DNA from: an uncultured Lachnospiraceae bacterium
Lineage (GTDB): Bacteria; Bacillota; Clostridia; Lachnospirales; Lachnospiraceae
DNA length: 27,503 nt
Direction: 5' to 3'
NCBI GenBank assembly: GCA_910587715.1
Contig: CAJUMV010000013.1
Coordinates: forward strand, 56,782-84,284
Position 1 is the stretch's first letter. Each line of letters begins with the position of its first letter. The translations under genes and the position numbers were made by a program. The notes beneath the pieces are model-generated. The model was not told where the DNA came from, did no database searches, and worked only from the letters and a program-made list of their open reading frames with translations. Positions 8,887 through 16,878 of the stretch are shown here, one piece after another.

Positions 8887-9942
8887 TTAATATCTTCCGT
8901 TAAAAATCTGCGTAATCGGAGAATCCTCCGTCAAAATCACCGTCTTATTATCTCCCACCACGCTCTCCTTTAACGCGTCAAGGGCACGCACAAAGGAATA
9001 AAAATCCGTTTTCTCCGGGTCGGCATAAGCGCCCGACAAAATCCGCATATACTCGGCTTCCCCTTCCGCAACGGTAGCTTCCGCCTTCGCTCTGGCATCG
9101 GAAAGCATGATAGACACTTCCTTATCCGTCGTGTTCTCAATCATCTTCGCCTCAGATTTTCCCTCCGCCGTGTACTGTGCCGCAATGTTGCCGCGCTCGG
9201 AAATCATGCGGGTATAGACCGCCTGTTTGTTGTCGTCCGGCAAATCCAGCTTCTTCACCTCCACCGCCACCAGCTCGATGCCGTACTGGTCTTCCACATG
9301 GTTAATCTGCCCCATCACCTCTTCGGTCAGGGAAGTAATTTCAATCACTTCCTCTTTGCCCTCAGACAAATCCAGATCATTTCCGGAAAGCTCCGTTCCC
9401 GTCTCATCCACCGTAATCGTCATTTTCCCGTCACGGCTCCGGATAACCTCGTCCTGCTTCATGTTGGAAATGGTATTTTTCGTGGCATTGTAGACGATGG
9501 CATCGATACGTCCCTCCGCACTCTTTACGGAGCAGCTTAAGGTCTGGGCAAACCGCAGCGGATCTGTCACGCGCCAGAGCACATAGCTGTCCACGATCAT
9601 CGTTTTCTTATCCGAAGTAATGACATCAGACGCCGGCAAATCGTAAATCAAAAGCTCCTTCGGCACGGTATCCACAGACTCCACAAAGGGCAGCTTAAAG
9701 CTTAGACCCGGCACGGAGACCACCCTGTCCACGCGCCCGAACTGTCTGATCAGTTTAAACTGGTTCTGTCTGGTCACCACCATACAGTTTGCCAGCAGAA
9801 AGACAGCGATTACGGCTATTATGCAAAAAAGCACACCGAATTTCTTTCCGCCCTTTCCGCTTTTCTTTTCCTTTTTCTTCGTCCCGTCGGAGTTATATCG
9901 TTCAAAATTTTGTACATTAGAATTTTGTGTAAAATCAGCCAT
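8887..9942 (-). CDS. hflC: HflC-type SPFH membrane protease modulator
   Basis: This 351-residue protein has a charged Lys-rich cytoplasmic N-terminus, one membrane segment at about 35-54, and an SPFH/band-7 domain. The HflC-type signature is VVTRQNQFKLIRQFGRV, then PGLSFKLPFVESVDTVPKE. A long coiled segment rich in Ala/Glu (SDARAKAEATVAEGEAEYM) precedes the C-terminus. In other bacteria HflK and HflC form a cage around the FtsH protease and control membrane-protein turnover. GGAGG lies 8 bases before the ATG. It starts 3 bases after the hflK stop. An insertion at about 175-200 (DGKMTITVDETGTELSGND) lengthens the domain. Confidence 0.9.
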   Translation of the reverse strand: MADFTQNSNVQNFERYNSDGTKKKEKKSGKGGKKFGVLFCIIAVIAVFLLANCMVVTRQNQFKLIRQFGRVDRVVSVPGLSFKLPFVESVDTVPKELLIYDLPASDVITSDKKTMIVDSYVLWRVTDPLRFAQTLSCSVKSAEGRIDAIVYNATKNTISNMKQDEVIRSRDGKMTITVDETGTELSGNDLDLSEGKEEVIEITSLTEEVMGQINHVEDQYGIELVAVEVKKLDLPDDNKQAVYTRMISERGNIAAQYTAEGKSEAKMIENTTDKEVSIMLSDARAKAEATVAEGEAEYMRILSGAYADPEKTDFYSFVRALDALKESVVGDNKTVILTEDSPITQIFNGRY

Positions 9943-9945
9943 GGC

Positions 9946-10971
9946 TTATTCCTCCTGCGTTTCCTGCGTCTCATCTTCCGACGCACTGTCGGTTCCCGAA
10001 ATGTCGGAAGACTCCTGCGTCACAAAACTGTCAAGCGGCAACATGGTAGTCGTCTTGCCGCCCTCTCCCTCTATGACAACCTTCACATCCGGCAGCACAT
10101 CCTCAATTGCCTCGTAAAACATGCGCTTCTTCGTGACTTCCGGATATTTGATGTACTCCTGATACATGGAGTTAAAACGTGCCGCCTGCCCGTTGGCTTC
10201 ATTGATGCGCTCCTGCTTTTTCGCCTCCGCATCCTGCAAAATCTTGTCGGACTCCGCTTCCGCGTTAGGAATCTGCTCGTTTCTGTATTTATTCGCATTG
10301 TTCAAAGCGGTTTCCTTGCCCTGTTTTGCCGTCTCTACCTCCTTGAAGGCATTCTCAACCTCGGTGGTGGGCGGTGTCGCGTCCTGAATCGTGATATTGA
10401 CAAGCTGAATGCCGATATCGTAAGTCTCCAGCTTATCCAGAATCATCTGTTTGATATTGGACTGAATCTCGTTTTTCCCGGTAGTGAGTACACTGTCCAC
10501 GCTGTAGGAACCGATGGTCGTCCTGATACAGTTCTGAGCGATGTTTTTCAAAACAACCGCCGGATTTTCCGAGGCATAAAGAGCTTTGACCGGGTCAGTC
10601 ACTCTATACTCCGCATAGAAATCCACATAAATAAAATTGTAATCGGAAGTGATCATCAGCGCATCTTCAATCGTATCATCCGTCCCATCATCGGCATCCG
10701 TCCCGTCCCGGTATCCGATGTTGAAACCCTGAATCGTGGTATTCACCTTTGTCACCGTCTGAATAAAAGGAATTTTAAAGTGCAGTCCCGGCGTGGTGAC
10801 CGCCTTGGGCGAACCAAAGGTGCAGACTACAGCCTGTTCCTCCTCCTGAATGGAATAATAGGAATTGCCGACAAGAACGGCGAGGATGGCAAGCGCCAGT
10901 ACAATCTTCACGGCTGCTGCGCTCCTGCCCTTCGGAATCCCTATATTGCTTTCCCGTTTTTTACCAAACAT
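9946..10971 (-). CDS. hflK: HflK-type SPFH membrane protease modulator
   Basis: This 341-residue protein is the partner of HflC: an N-terminal membrane helix at about 19-39, then the SPFH domain starting YSIQEEEQAVVCTFGSPKAV and PGLHFKIPFIQTVTKV. The helical tail has NKYRNEQIPNAEAESDKIL and FNSMYQEYIKYPEVTKKRMF, which match HflK proteins. The C-terminus is a short acidic Ser/Thr/Glu-rich tail. AAAGGA lies 10 bases before the ATG. It is the first gene of a six-gene run and is divergent from the histidine phosphatase. No ftsH is in the window. Confidence 0.9.
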   Translation of the reverse strand: MFGKKRESNIGIPKGRSAAAVKIVLALAILAVLVGNSYYSIQEEEQAVVCTFGSPKAVTTPGLHFKIPFIQTVTKVNTTIQGFNIGYRDGTDADDGTDDTIEDALMITSDYNFIYVDFYAEYRVTDPVKALYASENPAVVLKNIAQNCIRTTIGSYSVDSVLTTGKNEIQSNIKQMILDKLETYDIGIQLVNITIQDATPPTTEVENAFKEVETAKQGKETALNNANKYRNEQIPNAEAESDKILQDAEAKKQERINEANGQAARFNSMYQEYIKYPEVTKKRMFYEAIEDVLPDVKVVIEGEGGKTTTMLPLDSFVTQESSDISGTDSASEDETQETQEE

Positions 10972-10995
10972 GTTCTATCAGTCCTTTCCTGCCGC

Positions 10996-11024
10996 TTGTT
11001 TTTCTCTTGCGGCTATTATATTAT
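10996..11024 (+). promoter_or_regulatory. Candidate sigma-A promoter for the histidine phosphatase gene
   Basis: TTGTTT (10996-11001) and TATTAT (11019-11024) are separated by 17 bases. The expected start lies near 11031, giving a roughly 50-base leader. The same AT-rich stretch holds TATAAT-like boxes on the minus strand that could serve hflK, but no good -35 was found for them. Confidence 0.45.
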
Positions 11025-11084
11025 ATAACAGGAATATCAAAAATAAAAATTAAAAATTTGAGAAAAAGGATGGACAAACTTATG

Positions 11085-11816
11085 AAAATCATATTCATCA
11101 GACACGGGGATCCCGATTATGTGAATGACTCCCTGACGGAAAAGGGTATCCGGGAAGCAAAACTTTTGGCGAAACGGGTGGCAAAATGGGAAAACATCAC
11201 ACAGTTTTACTGTTCTCCCCTGGGACGGGCGAAAAAAACCGCCTCTTACTCTCTGGACGCAGTTGGTCGGGAAGCGATTACCTATGAATGGATGAAAGAA
11301 TTTTCCTACTTCATCGACGACCCCGTTACGGGGAGACATGGCGTACCGTGGGACCTCATGCCCACATACTGGACGGAAATTCCTGAAATGTATGACCGGG
11401 AAAACTGGAAAAATACGGTGCTTTACCGCTCCAATGACGCACTGCTCCCGGCGTACAAAGAAGTCTGCGAGGGACTGGACGGACTCCTGTCCTCCTACGG
11501 TTACACGAGACACAACAATTATTATCTCGCTGACCCCACGAAAAAAAGCAGCCCAGACAACGAAGACGCCATCGTAATCTTCTGTCATCTGGGCGTTACC
11601 TGCATGATGTTAAGTCATCTTCTGGGCATTTCTCCGGTTGCGCTCCTGCACGGCTTCTATCTCGCGCCCACCTCCCTCACCGTCCTTTCCAGCGAGGAGC
11701 GGATGGACAATAACGCCATTTTCCGCGTGCAGGTGATGGGCGACACGACCCATCTTCTCGCCGGCGGGGAACCGGTCTCCGGAGCCGGTTATTTCACGGA
11801 ACCTTTTCAGGGATAA
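11085..11816 (+). CDS. Histidine phosphatase (phosphoglycerate-mutase-like) family protein
   Basis: This 243-residue cytoplasmic protein has the family's catalytic RHG at residues 7-9 (IIFIRHGDPDY), the conserved SPLGRAKKTA at 45-54, a candidate acid Glu73 and the second histidine in IFCHLG (His169). It uses a phosphohistidine intermediate to remove phosphate from small molecules or proteins; the substrate is unknown. I chose the ATG at 11085 because the family normally begins directly at this strand. ATG 11070 (MDKL...) is an alternative, since AAAAAGGA lies 14 bases from the first and abuts the second. The gene converges on the DUF1189 gene with only 2 bases between stops. Confidence 0.88.
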   Translation, partial: KIIFIRHGDPDYVNDSLTEKGIREAKLLAKRVAKWENITQFYCSPLGRAKKTASYSLDAVGREAITYEWMKEFSYFIDDPVTGRHGVPWDLMPTYWTEIPEMYDRENWKNTVLYRSNDALLPAYKEVCEGLDGLLSSYGYTRHNNYYLADPTKKSSPDNEDAIVIFCHLGVTCMMLSHLLGISPVALLHGFYLAPTSLTVLSSEERMDNNAIFRVQVMGDTTHLLAGGEPVSGAGYFTEPFQG

Positions 11817-11818
11817 TA

Positions 11819-12796
11819 TTACTGCCACCCCTGCCCCATCATGGGCGCGGGGGTCAGACGATTATCCGGCAGTTTCCTGATTGCAAATCCCATAAACGCA
11901 ATCGTTACGGCAACTCTGAACAAAAACGGCACAGAGATATCCACAAAAGGTATCAGGCCAAGTAATGTCGCTACGACAAACATCAGCACCTTCGCATATA
12001 CCGCTGTCTTAAACAATACCTCTCCCGGCACCTGCTTATTCATGGCAGAGGCAATGAGCATCCCAAACAGCAGATAGATTGCCGCGCACAGGAAATACCA
12101 GAGAATCCGCCATAAAAAGTAGATAATATACGCCACAACGATGATCACCGTGACAAACGGCGCCAGTCCCGTTGCAATCCACTCCCTGCTCAGTGAAAAA
12201 CTTTCCCCCAAATCACCGAAGTCAAGCTGCTGGTACTCCCCGTTCTGCATAATCGAAATGCGGTCGCGCCCCACCAGCATCACATCCTGATAACCCTCGT
12301 CAGCTATCTCATCCGCATCGTCATAGGAAAAGCTGTCAATATCTTCCGTCATGTATATAAATACGCTGCCTTCATCAAGCATAAAATCTTCCGCCATATG
12401 TAAGCGCCCGCCTGACAATTCAAATTCCGGCAGCTGTGCCGCAATCTCTTCCATGTCAATGCCTGAAAAAGAAACCATCACCGATACAAACGAAAGCAGC
12501 GTGGCCGCCAGCACTAACAGCGTCACAAACCCAATCATACTCCCAGTCTTCACCTTCGCCAGCCGGTCATACAGATTCGGCACAAAAGAATAGGCAAACT
12601 GTTGAAAGATATTCGGCGCTTTCTGCGCTTCGACACCGCCGTTATAATTCCCGTAACCGTTTCCCTGCTGATAGGAACCGCCCTGTTGATAGGCATTCCC
12701 CTGCTGGTAAGGGTTACTCTGCTGATAACCGTTCCCCTGCTGGTAAGAACCGCCCTGCTGATTATAATTTCCCTGCTGATTAAATTGATTATCCAT
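11819..12796 (-). CDS. DUF1189-type membrane protein with Gln/Gly/Tyr-rich N-terminus
   Basis: This protein has 325 residues. Residues 6-47 are seven hexapeptide repeats of the form YQQGNx, followed by GNYNGG. A membrane segment at about 85-110 (MIGFVTLLVLAATLLSFVSVMV) leads to an acidic outside domain, then three or four further hydrophobic segments from about residue 210. The architecture (one helix, extracytoplasmic domain, C-terminal helices) matches DUF1189 proteins. Function is unknown. GGAAAGG lies 5 bases before ATG 12796; the longer frame would start at a GTG at 12835 without a site. It follows trpS by 52 bases in the same direction. Confidence 0.75.
   Translation of the reverse strand: MDNQFNQQGNYNQQGGSYQQGNGYQQSNPYQQGNAYQQGGSYQQGNGYGNYNGGVEAQKAPNIFQQFAYSFVPNLYDRLAKVKTGSMIGFVTLLVLAATLLSFVSVMVSFSGIDMEEIAAQLPEFELSGGRLHMAEDFMLDEGSVFIYMTEDIDSFSYDDADEIADEGYQDVMLVGRDRISIMQNGEYQQLDFGDLGESFSLSREWIATGLAPFVTVIIVVAYIIYFLWRILWYFLCAAIYLLFGMLIASAMNKQVPGEVLFKTAVYAKVLMFVVATLLGLIPFVDISVPFLFRVAVTIAFMGFAIRKLPDNRLTPAPMMGQGWQ
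12656..12781 (-). repeat. 18-base tandem repeat encoding YQQGNx hexapeptides
   Basis: Seven imperfect 18-base units lie in frame in the DUF1189 gene and encode NQQGNY, NQQGGS, YQQGNG, YQQSNP, YQQGNA, YQQGGS and YQQGNG. The composition is prion-like, and copy number can change without a frameshift. Confidence 0.85.
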
Positions 12797-12848
12797 ATTT
12801 TCCTTTCCGGCTCTCTGAGCCTGTCGGATTTTCACTTACCTTATCCGT

Positions 12849-13853
12849 CTAGCGGACTCTCTCCGGGAAGCCCACCTTTTTCTGTACCTTACGAAGCGTT
12901 TTGTTAGCAAAATACGCCGCTTTCTCCCCGTTTTCCTTGATCACCTTATCGATGTAGTCCTTGTTCTTTCCAAGCTCCTCGTATCGTTCCTGCAAAGGCT
13001 TCAAAACCGCCACCACGGACTCGCCCACAGCCATCTTAAAGTCGCCGTAGCCCTTCCCGTCAAACTCCTTCTCTGTCTCCTCCGGAGTCTTTCCAGTGCA
13101 GGCACAGTAAATGTCAATCAGATTGCGGATGCCCGGCTGCCCTTCCCTGTAGCGGACAGCCGCTTCCGAATCCGTCACCGCACGCTTGAATTTACGGATG
13201 ATCGTGTCCGGATCGTCCATCAGATAAATGCTGCCGTTCGGGTTTTCATCCGACTTGGACATCTTTTTCTCCGGATTCTGCAGACTCTTGATGCTGGCGC
13301 CCGTCTTTCCCAAATAAGGCTCAGGAATCGTAAACACATCGCCGTATATTGCGTTAAACCGCTGCGCGATATCTCTCGTAATCTCCAGATGCTGCAGCTG
13401 GTCTTTGCCCACAGGCACCACATCCGCCTGATAAAGCAGAATATCAGCCGCCATCAGCACCGGGTAAGTGAAAAGCCCCGCATTGATATTGTCCGCGTGC
13501 TTCGCCGCCTTATCTTTGAACTGTGTCATACGGTTTAACTCGCCCATATAAGTAAAGCAGTTCAAAATCCATGCAAGCTCCGAGTGTCCCGACACATGGG
13601 ACTGATAATAAAGACAGTTTTTCTCAGGGTCAATACCCGCCGCGATATAAAGCATCAAAAGGTTCCTTGCCCGCTTTCTAAGTTCTGCCGGATCCTGCCT
13701 TATGGTAATGGAATGTAGATCCACAACCGAATAAAAGCACTGATATTCATCACAGAGCGTCACCCAGTTTTTGAGCGCCCCCAGATAGTTTCCCAGTGTC
13801 AGGTTTCCGGTTGCCTGCATACCGCTGAATAGTACCTTGTTTCCATCTAACAT
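12849..13853 (-). CDS. trpS: Tryptophanyl-tRNA synthetase
   Basis: This 334-residue class I enzyme attaches tryptophan to its tRNA in the cytoplasm. The HIGH-type motif is TGNLTLGN at 15-22 and the KMSKS loop is KMSKS at 197-201. The tryptophan-pocket region (MADILLYQADVVPVGKDQ) is intact, and the length is typical. The start is ATG 13853, with GGAGG 9 bases upstream; a longer frame begins at GTG 13886 without a site. A clear sigma-A promoter lies about 60 bases upstream. No T-box leader is present between promoter and start, which differs from many Firmicutes trpS genes. Confidence 0.97.
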   Translation of the reverse strand: MLDGNKVLFSGMQATGNLTLGNYLGALKNWVTLCDEYQCFYSVVDLHSITIRQDPAELRKRARNLLMLYIAAGIDPEKNCLYYQSHVSGHSELAWILNCFTYMGELNRMTQFKDKAAKHADNINAGLFTYPVLMAADILLYQADVVPVGKDQLQHLEITRDIAQRFNAIYGDVFTIPEPYLGKTGASIKSLQNPEKKMSKSDENPNGSIYLMDDPDTIIRKFKRAVTDSEAAVRYREGQPGIRNLIDIYCACTGKTPEETEKEFDGKGYGDFKMAVGESVVAVLKPLQERYEELGKNKDYIDKVIKENGEKAAYFANKTLRKVQKKVGFPERVR

Positions 13854-13912
13854 ACGCTTCTTCCTCCCATACGTCGGATCTGTCACAGAATTATTCTTTA
13901 CAGCTCCTTAAT

Positions 13913-13941
13913 AATATATCACCGCCTTCTGCTTCCGTCAA
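13913..13941 (-). promoter_or_regulatory. Sigma-A promoter of trpS
   Basis: On the minus strand TTGACG (13936-13941) and TATATT (13913-13918) are spaced by 17 bases. Transcription would start near 13906, giving a roughly 53-base leader, too short for a T-box. Confidence 0.75.
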
Positions 13942-13954
13942 GAAATCACCGCGC

Positions 13955-13980
13955 AAAAGGGACCGCCGACGCGATCCCTT
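13955..13980 (-). terminator. Terminator of the Cys/Pro-rich small gene
   Basis: In minus-strand RNA AAGGGAUCGC pairs with GCGGUCCCUU (10 bp, including one G-U pair) around a GUCG tetraloop, then a short U4 run. It ends just before the trpS promoter and insulates the two genes. Confidence 0.65.
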
Positions 13981-14002
13981 CCAACATTTACAGATTTGTC
14001 TC

Positions 14003-14281
14003 TCAGTTACTTTCATTCTCACAGCCGCAGGTAGAACCGTTCCCGCTAAAAGGTCTCTGCTCGAAACGGGGCTCAAAACGGGAGTCCTCACAAGGGCAGG
14101 GTTCCGGTTCCGGTCTGCCGCAGGGAGGTTCCGGCCTGCCACAGGGCGGCTCGGGTCTCGGGCAGGGCGGTTTCGGTCTTGCAGGTTCCTCACAGCCACA
14201 GCCGTTCCCATTCTGTCCAAAGAGACCGTTTCCGTTCCCACCGCAGAAAAGTAACAGAAGGATAAGCCAACAACAATTCAT
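14003..14281 (-). CDS. Cys/Pro-rich small membrane-associated protein (92 aa)
   Basis: The N-terminus is a short hydrophobic stretch (NCCWLILLLLFCGG), then a Gly/Asn segment (NGNGLFGQNGNGCGC). The proline-rich middle repeats RPEPPCG about three times, and the acidic tail ends with CGCENESN. There are about a dozen cysteines. No family is recognised with confidence; the build resembles small Clostridia proteins with one helix and a Cys-rich tail, some of which are spore-associated. AAGGAG lies 10 bases before the ATG. It has its own terminator and an 11-bp hairpin in the leader that overlaps half of the ribosome binding site. Confidence 0.7.
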   Translation of the reverse strand: MNCCWLILLLLFCGGNGNGLFGQNGNGCGCEEPARPKPPCPRPEPPCGRPEPPCGRPEPEPCPCEDSRFEPRFEQRPFSGNGSTCGCENESN

Positions 14282-14294
14282 AGGGTATCATCTC

Positions 14295-14332
14295 CTTTTT
14301 CTCTCATACCATATCCTATGCGAGAGAAAAAG
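14295..14332 (-). promoter_or_regulatory. Leader hairpin overlapping the ribosome binding site of the Cys/Pro-rich gene
   Basis: CTTTTTCTCTC (14295-14305) and GAGAGAAAAAG (14322-14332) are perfectly complementary over 11 bp with a 16-base loop. The AAGGAG site of the next gene spans 14292-14297, so three of its bases lie in the stem. No T-run follows on the minus strand, so it is not a simple terminator of the DUF5662 gene. Confidence 0.5.
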
Positions 14333-14337
14333 AGCGG

Positions 14338-14874
14338 TTACTTCTTTAAAATTTTTTTACGGATATAGCGAAAGGTCCTCTCCTCCCCCTGCTCCGCCAG
14401 CATATGCAGCAGAAACTCCAGCATCCGCTTGGTCTTTTTATGAAGCGGCGGGGGCGTCTTGGCGGATTCATAATAGGCAAGCGGGTCTCTGTCCTTGTAA
14501 GCCTCCCCGTGGTAAACCTTACATGCCGCCACCCGGTCCATAAACATTTCTACCACATAACGCACCGGCATCGGCGCAGGCGCCATCCCACCCTCAATAT
14601 CCTTAGCGCTGTAATCAATCCAGTACTCATAGTGGTGTTTGTTACGTCCCTTGTGATGGAGCCACGCGGAAGAATAACCGATATCCTCCCGCTCCGCGTT
14701 ATTGGGACTTCTGTCGCCCTGATAATACTTCGCCCCCACCATAAATTCAGTCGGACCGTATTTTGACAGGTCATGAAGCAGCCCCTGTGTGTAAAGCCCC
14801 ACACGAAAACACCCTTCCATGACCAGAAGTTTATGGTGCGTGACCGTCTTAAAGTGTTCCCATGCCTTGTTCAT
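14338..14874 (-). CDS. DUF5662 family protein
   Basis: This 178-residue soluble protein begins with a helical stretch and carries His/Asp motifs: THHKLLVMEGC, GLLHDLSKYGPTEF, and WLHHKGRNKHHYEYW. The spaced HD and HH motifs suggest a metal-binding helical bundle of HD-like type, as in DUF5662 proteins, but no reaction is known to me. The C-terminus is basic (RYIRKKILKK). The ATG overlaps the stop of the GlgX-like gene by four bases (ATGA), so the two are translated together. Confidence 0.75.
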   Translation of the reverse strand: MNKAWEHFKTVTHHKLLVMEGCFRVGLYTQGLLHDLSKYGPTEFMVGAKYYQGDRSPNNAEREDIGYSSAWLHHKGRNKHHYEYWIDYSAKDIEGGMAPAPMPVRYVVEMFMDRVAACKVYHGEAYKDRDPLAYYESAKTPPPLHKKTKRMLEFLLHMLAEQGEERTFRYIRKKILKK

Positions 14875-16802
14875 TGCTCCCTTTCATCCCCTTTATTCTT
14901 TTTCCCCTTTTTTCGACCGGTTTTTTCCGTCTCCACAGGCACATCCCTTGTGGTACAAAGCACAATCGAGCGTGCAGGCACACAGATTTCCTGTGAGGAA
15001 GCGTCTTCCTCAATCTCCGGTATTTCCCTTCCCGTAGAAGAAGAATAGGTCCACAGCTTTCCCTTCGGGAGTTTTGGCAGTCCCAGATAATCCACTTCCC
15101 AATGCATATTAACCGCAATATAGAAAAATCGTTCGTCCTCCTGCGCCCCATTGACCGCATAAAAACCACAGTACATGACTCCCACGCAGCGGCTTGCCGG
15201 GCTGGTATCAGGTCTCCACGCCTCCCTTCCGTGGAAGGAGATATCCGGGAAACCGCAGGACAGCGTATCTATCCCGCGAAGCAGCGTCCGGCTGTGCAGA
15301 ATGCGGTGTGCCTTGCGCATACCGATCATAAATTTCGTAAAGTCAAGAAGCTCCCTCCCCGCTTCCGTGTAATTCCACTTAATCCATGCCGTTTCATTAT
15401 CCTGACAATAAGGGTTATTGTTTCCTCCCTGCGTGTTTGCAAATTCGTCCCCGCTGTAAAGAAGCGGTGTCCCCTGTGACATCAAAAGTATCGTGACCGC
15501 ATTTTTCATCTGACGCAGGCGCAGCTCCTGAATGCCCTTCTTCCGGCTCTTTCCTTCCACCCCGCAGTTCCAGCTGCAATTGTAGTCTACGCCGTCCTGA
15601 TTGTTTTCTCCGTTCTCCTCGTTATGCTTGCGGTCGTAGGACACCAGATCCGCCAGCCGGAAACCGTCCCACCTGGCAATGCTGTTCACAATGCCGATTT
15701 CATCCTTGTTTTCCCGCAAATGGAACAGGAATTGATTTATCATGTTGTCGTCGCCCTTGACAAACCGACGCATGTTATACAGGAAGCTGTCGCTCAGCCA
15801 TCCGAGATTACGCGTCCTCCCGGCACTCTGGTGTGCGTTTCCTTCTCCCGTAAGAATCATCGTCTCCGCGAGCAGCGGCTCCCCCGCAATGAGACCCACG
15901 TCCAGAGAAGCGCTCAGCAGATGAAACCCGTCAATATGATACGCCAGCACCCAATATTTCAAAATATCCAGAATCTCTACCGTTCGCATATCCGGCGGAA
16001 AATAAAACTGCATCGAAACGCCGATGCCTGCTTTATGAAAAGCCCGCACCATGTCCTTAAACTCTCCCGCCGCATCTTTGCTGTGGGCATATGCGCTCTT
16101 CGGCACATAATAGAGTCCTGACTGATAGCCCCAATAATTGATTCTCGGCTTTTTCTTTTCCTTCCCATCAACAGGAGGCAGTTCCTGCTTGTAGGTAAGA
16201 ATCGCCTGTTCCATCGTCTGCGCCGTGTTTTCTGGCATAATCTCGTCAAATTCATAGCAGGGCATCAGCAGCGCCATATTCATGCCAAGCTCCTGCATAT
16301 AGGGAATCTTTTCCGCCACCCCCGCATAAGTGCCCTTATGTTTCACGCCGGAAGAACGATGTTTGGTGAATCCTCTCACATGAAGGGCGTAGATAAGCAT
16401 TTCCTCATAAGGGATATGCACGTTCCTGTCATCTCCCCAGTCATAGGCTTCCGCAGGCGGCTGACACCGGGGCAGCTCAGGCTTTGGCTCCCCATATCCG
16501 TAAGGATTGCAGACCCGCTTGCAGAAAGGATCCTGATATACCTCTTCCCCTCTGTAAAACAGATAGCTGCATGTCTTATCATGATAACCGCAAAGCATCA
16601 TGGCGCAGACCGCTCCCACCTTGCATCTGTCCGGAAACGGAATGCGCACGCCATCCTTATGCCTTCTGTCGAAAAGGACAATCCCTTCCTCACCCATACC
16701 GCTGCACACTGCCGATATCCGCAGTCCCTCTTCTTCAAAGGACACACCCAGCGGATAAATCCGTGTCCTGTCCACGCTTTTTATCTGAAATGTCTTCTGC
16801 AT
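14871..16802 (-). CDS. GlgX/isoamylase-like GH13 protein with degraded catalytic motifs
   Basis: This 643-residue protein has a GlgX/isoamylase layout: an N-terminal beta domain at about 1-130, a TIM-barrel region at about 131-480 and a C-terminal beta domain. Debranching-enzyme features are clear: NYWGYQSGLYYVPKSAYA, DLVSYDRKHNEENGENNQDG, NCSWNCGVEG, and TPLLYSGDEFANTQGGNNN. Yet the strand-3 DVVYNH motif reads MQFYFPPD (265-272), and the strand-4 GFRFDLA motif reads GFHLLSA (292-298), losing Arg and the nucleophile Asp. The acid/base Glu is out of register (LTGEGN, Glu320), while Asp379 (ARWDG) remains. It may bind alpha-glucan without hydrolysing it. GGAGG sits 5 bases before ATG 16802. Confidence 0.85.
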   Translation of the reverse strand: MQKTFQIKSVDRTRIYPLGVSFEEEGLRISAVCSGMGEEGIVLFDRRHKDGVRIPFPDRCKVGAVCAMMLCGYHDKTCSYLFYRGEEVYQDPFCKRVCNPYGYGEPKPELPRCQPPAEAYDWGDDRNVHIPYEEMLIYALHVRGFTKHRSSGVKHKGTYAGVAEKIPYMQELGMNMALLMPCYEFDEIMPENTAQTMEQAILTYKQELPPVDGKEKKKPRINYWGYQSGLYYVPKSAYAHSKDAAGEFKDMVRAFHKAGIGVSMQFYFPPDMRTVEILDILKYWVLAYHIDGFHLLSASLDVGLIAGEPLLAETMILTGEGNAHQSAGRTRNLGWLSDSFLYNMRRFVKGDDNMINQFLFHLRENKDEIGIVNSIARWDGFRLADLVSYDRKHNEENGENNQDGVDYNCSWNCGVEGKSRKKGIQELRLRQMKNAVTILLMSQGTPLLYSGDEFANTQGGNNNPYCQDNETAWIKWNYTEAGRELLDFTKFMIGMRKAHRILHSRTLLRGIDTLSCGFPDISFHGREAWRPDTSPASRCVGVMYCGFYAVNGAQEDERFFYIAVNMHWEVDYLGLPKLPKGKLWTYSSSTGREIPEIEEDASSQEICVPARSIVLCTTRDVPVETEKTGRKKGKKNKGDEREQ

Positions 16803-16878
16803 GAAGTCCTCCGTTCCGTCAAGCCGTTTCCCGCCACACAGCATTTCCTTACGGGAATCAAAATTTGAGTCAGTTTAT

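Noticed and set aside
9910..11028. 372-codon plus-strand frame opposite hflC and hflK
   Set aside because: Antisense shadow of two clearly recognised SPFH genes.
11770..11790. AACCGG/CCGGTT hairpin near the end of the histidine phosphatase gene as a terminator
   Set aside because: It lies before the stop codon and is followed only by ATTT, so it is more likely coding sequence.
13854..14002. T-box leader for trpS
   Set aside because: No T-box consensus or specifier hairpin; the region holds a simple terminator followed by a promoter about 60 bases from the start.
13891..14241. 116-codon minus-strand frame
   Set aside because: Alternative frame of the Cys/Pro-rich gene; it would run through that gene's terminator and the trpS promoter.
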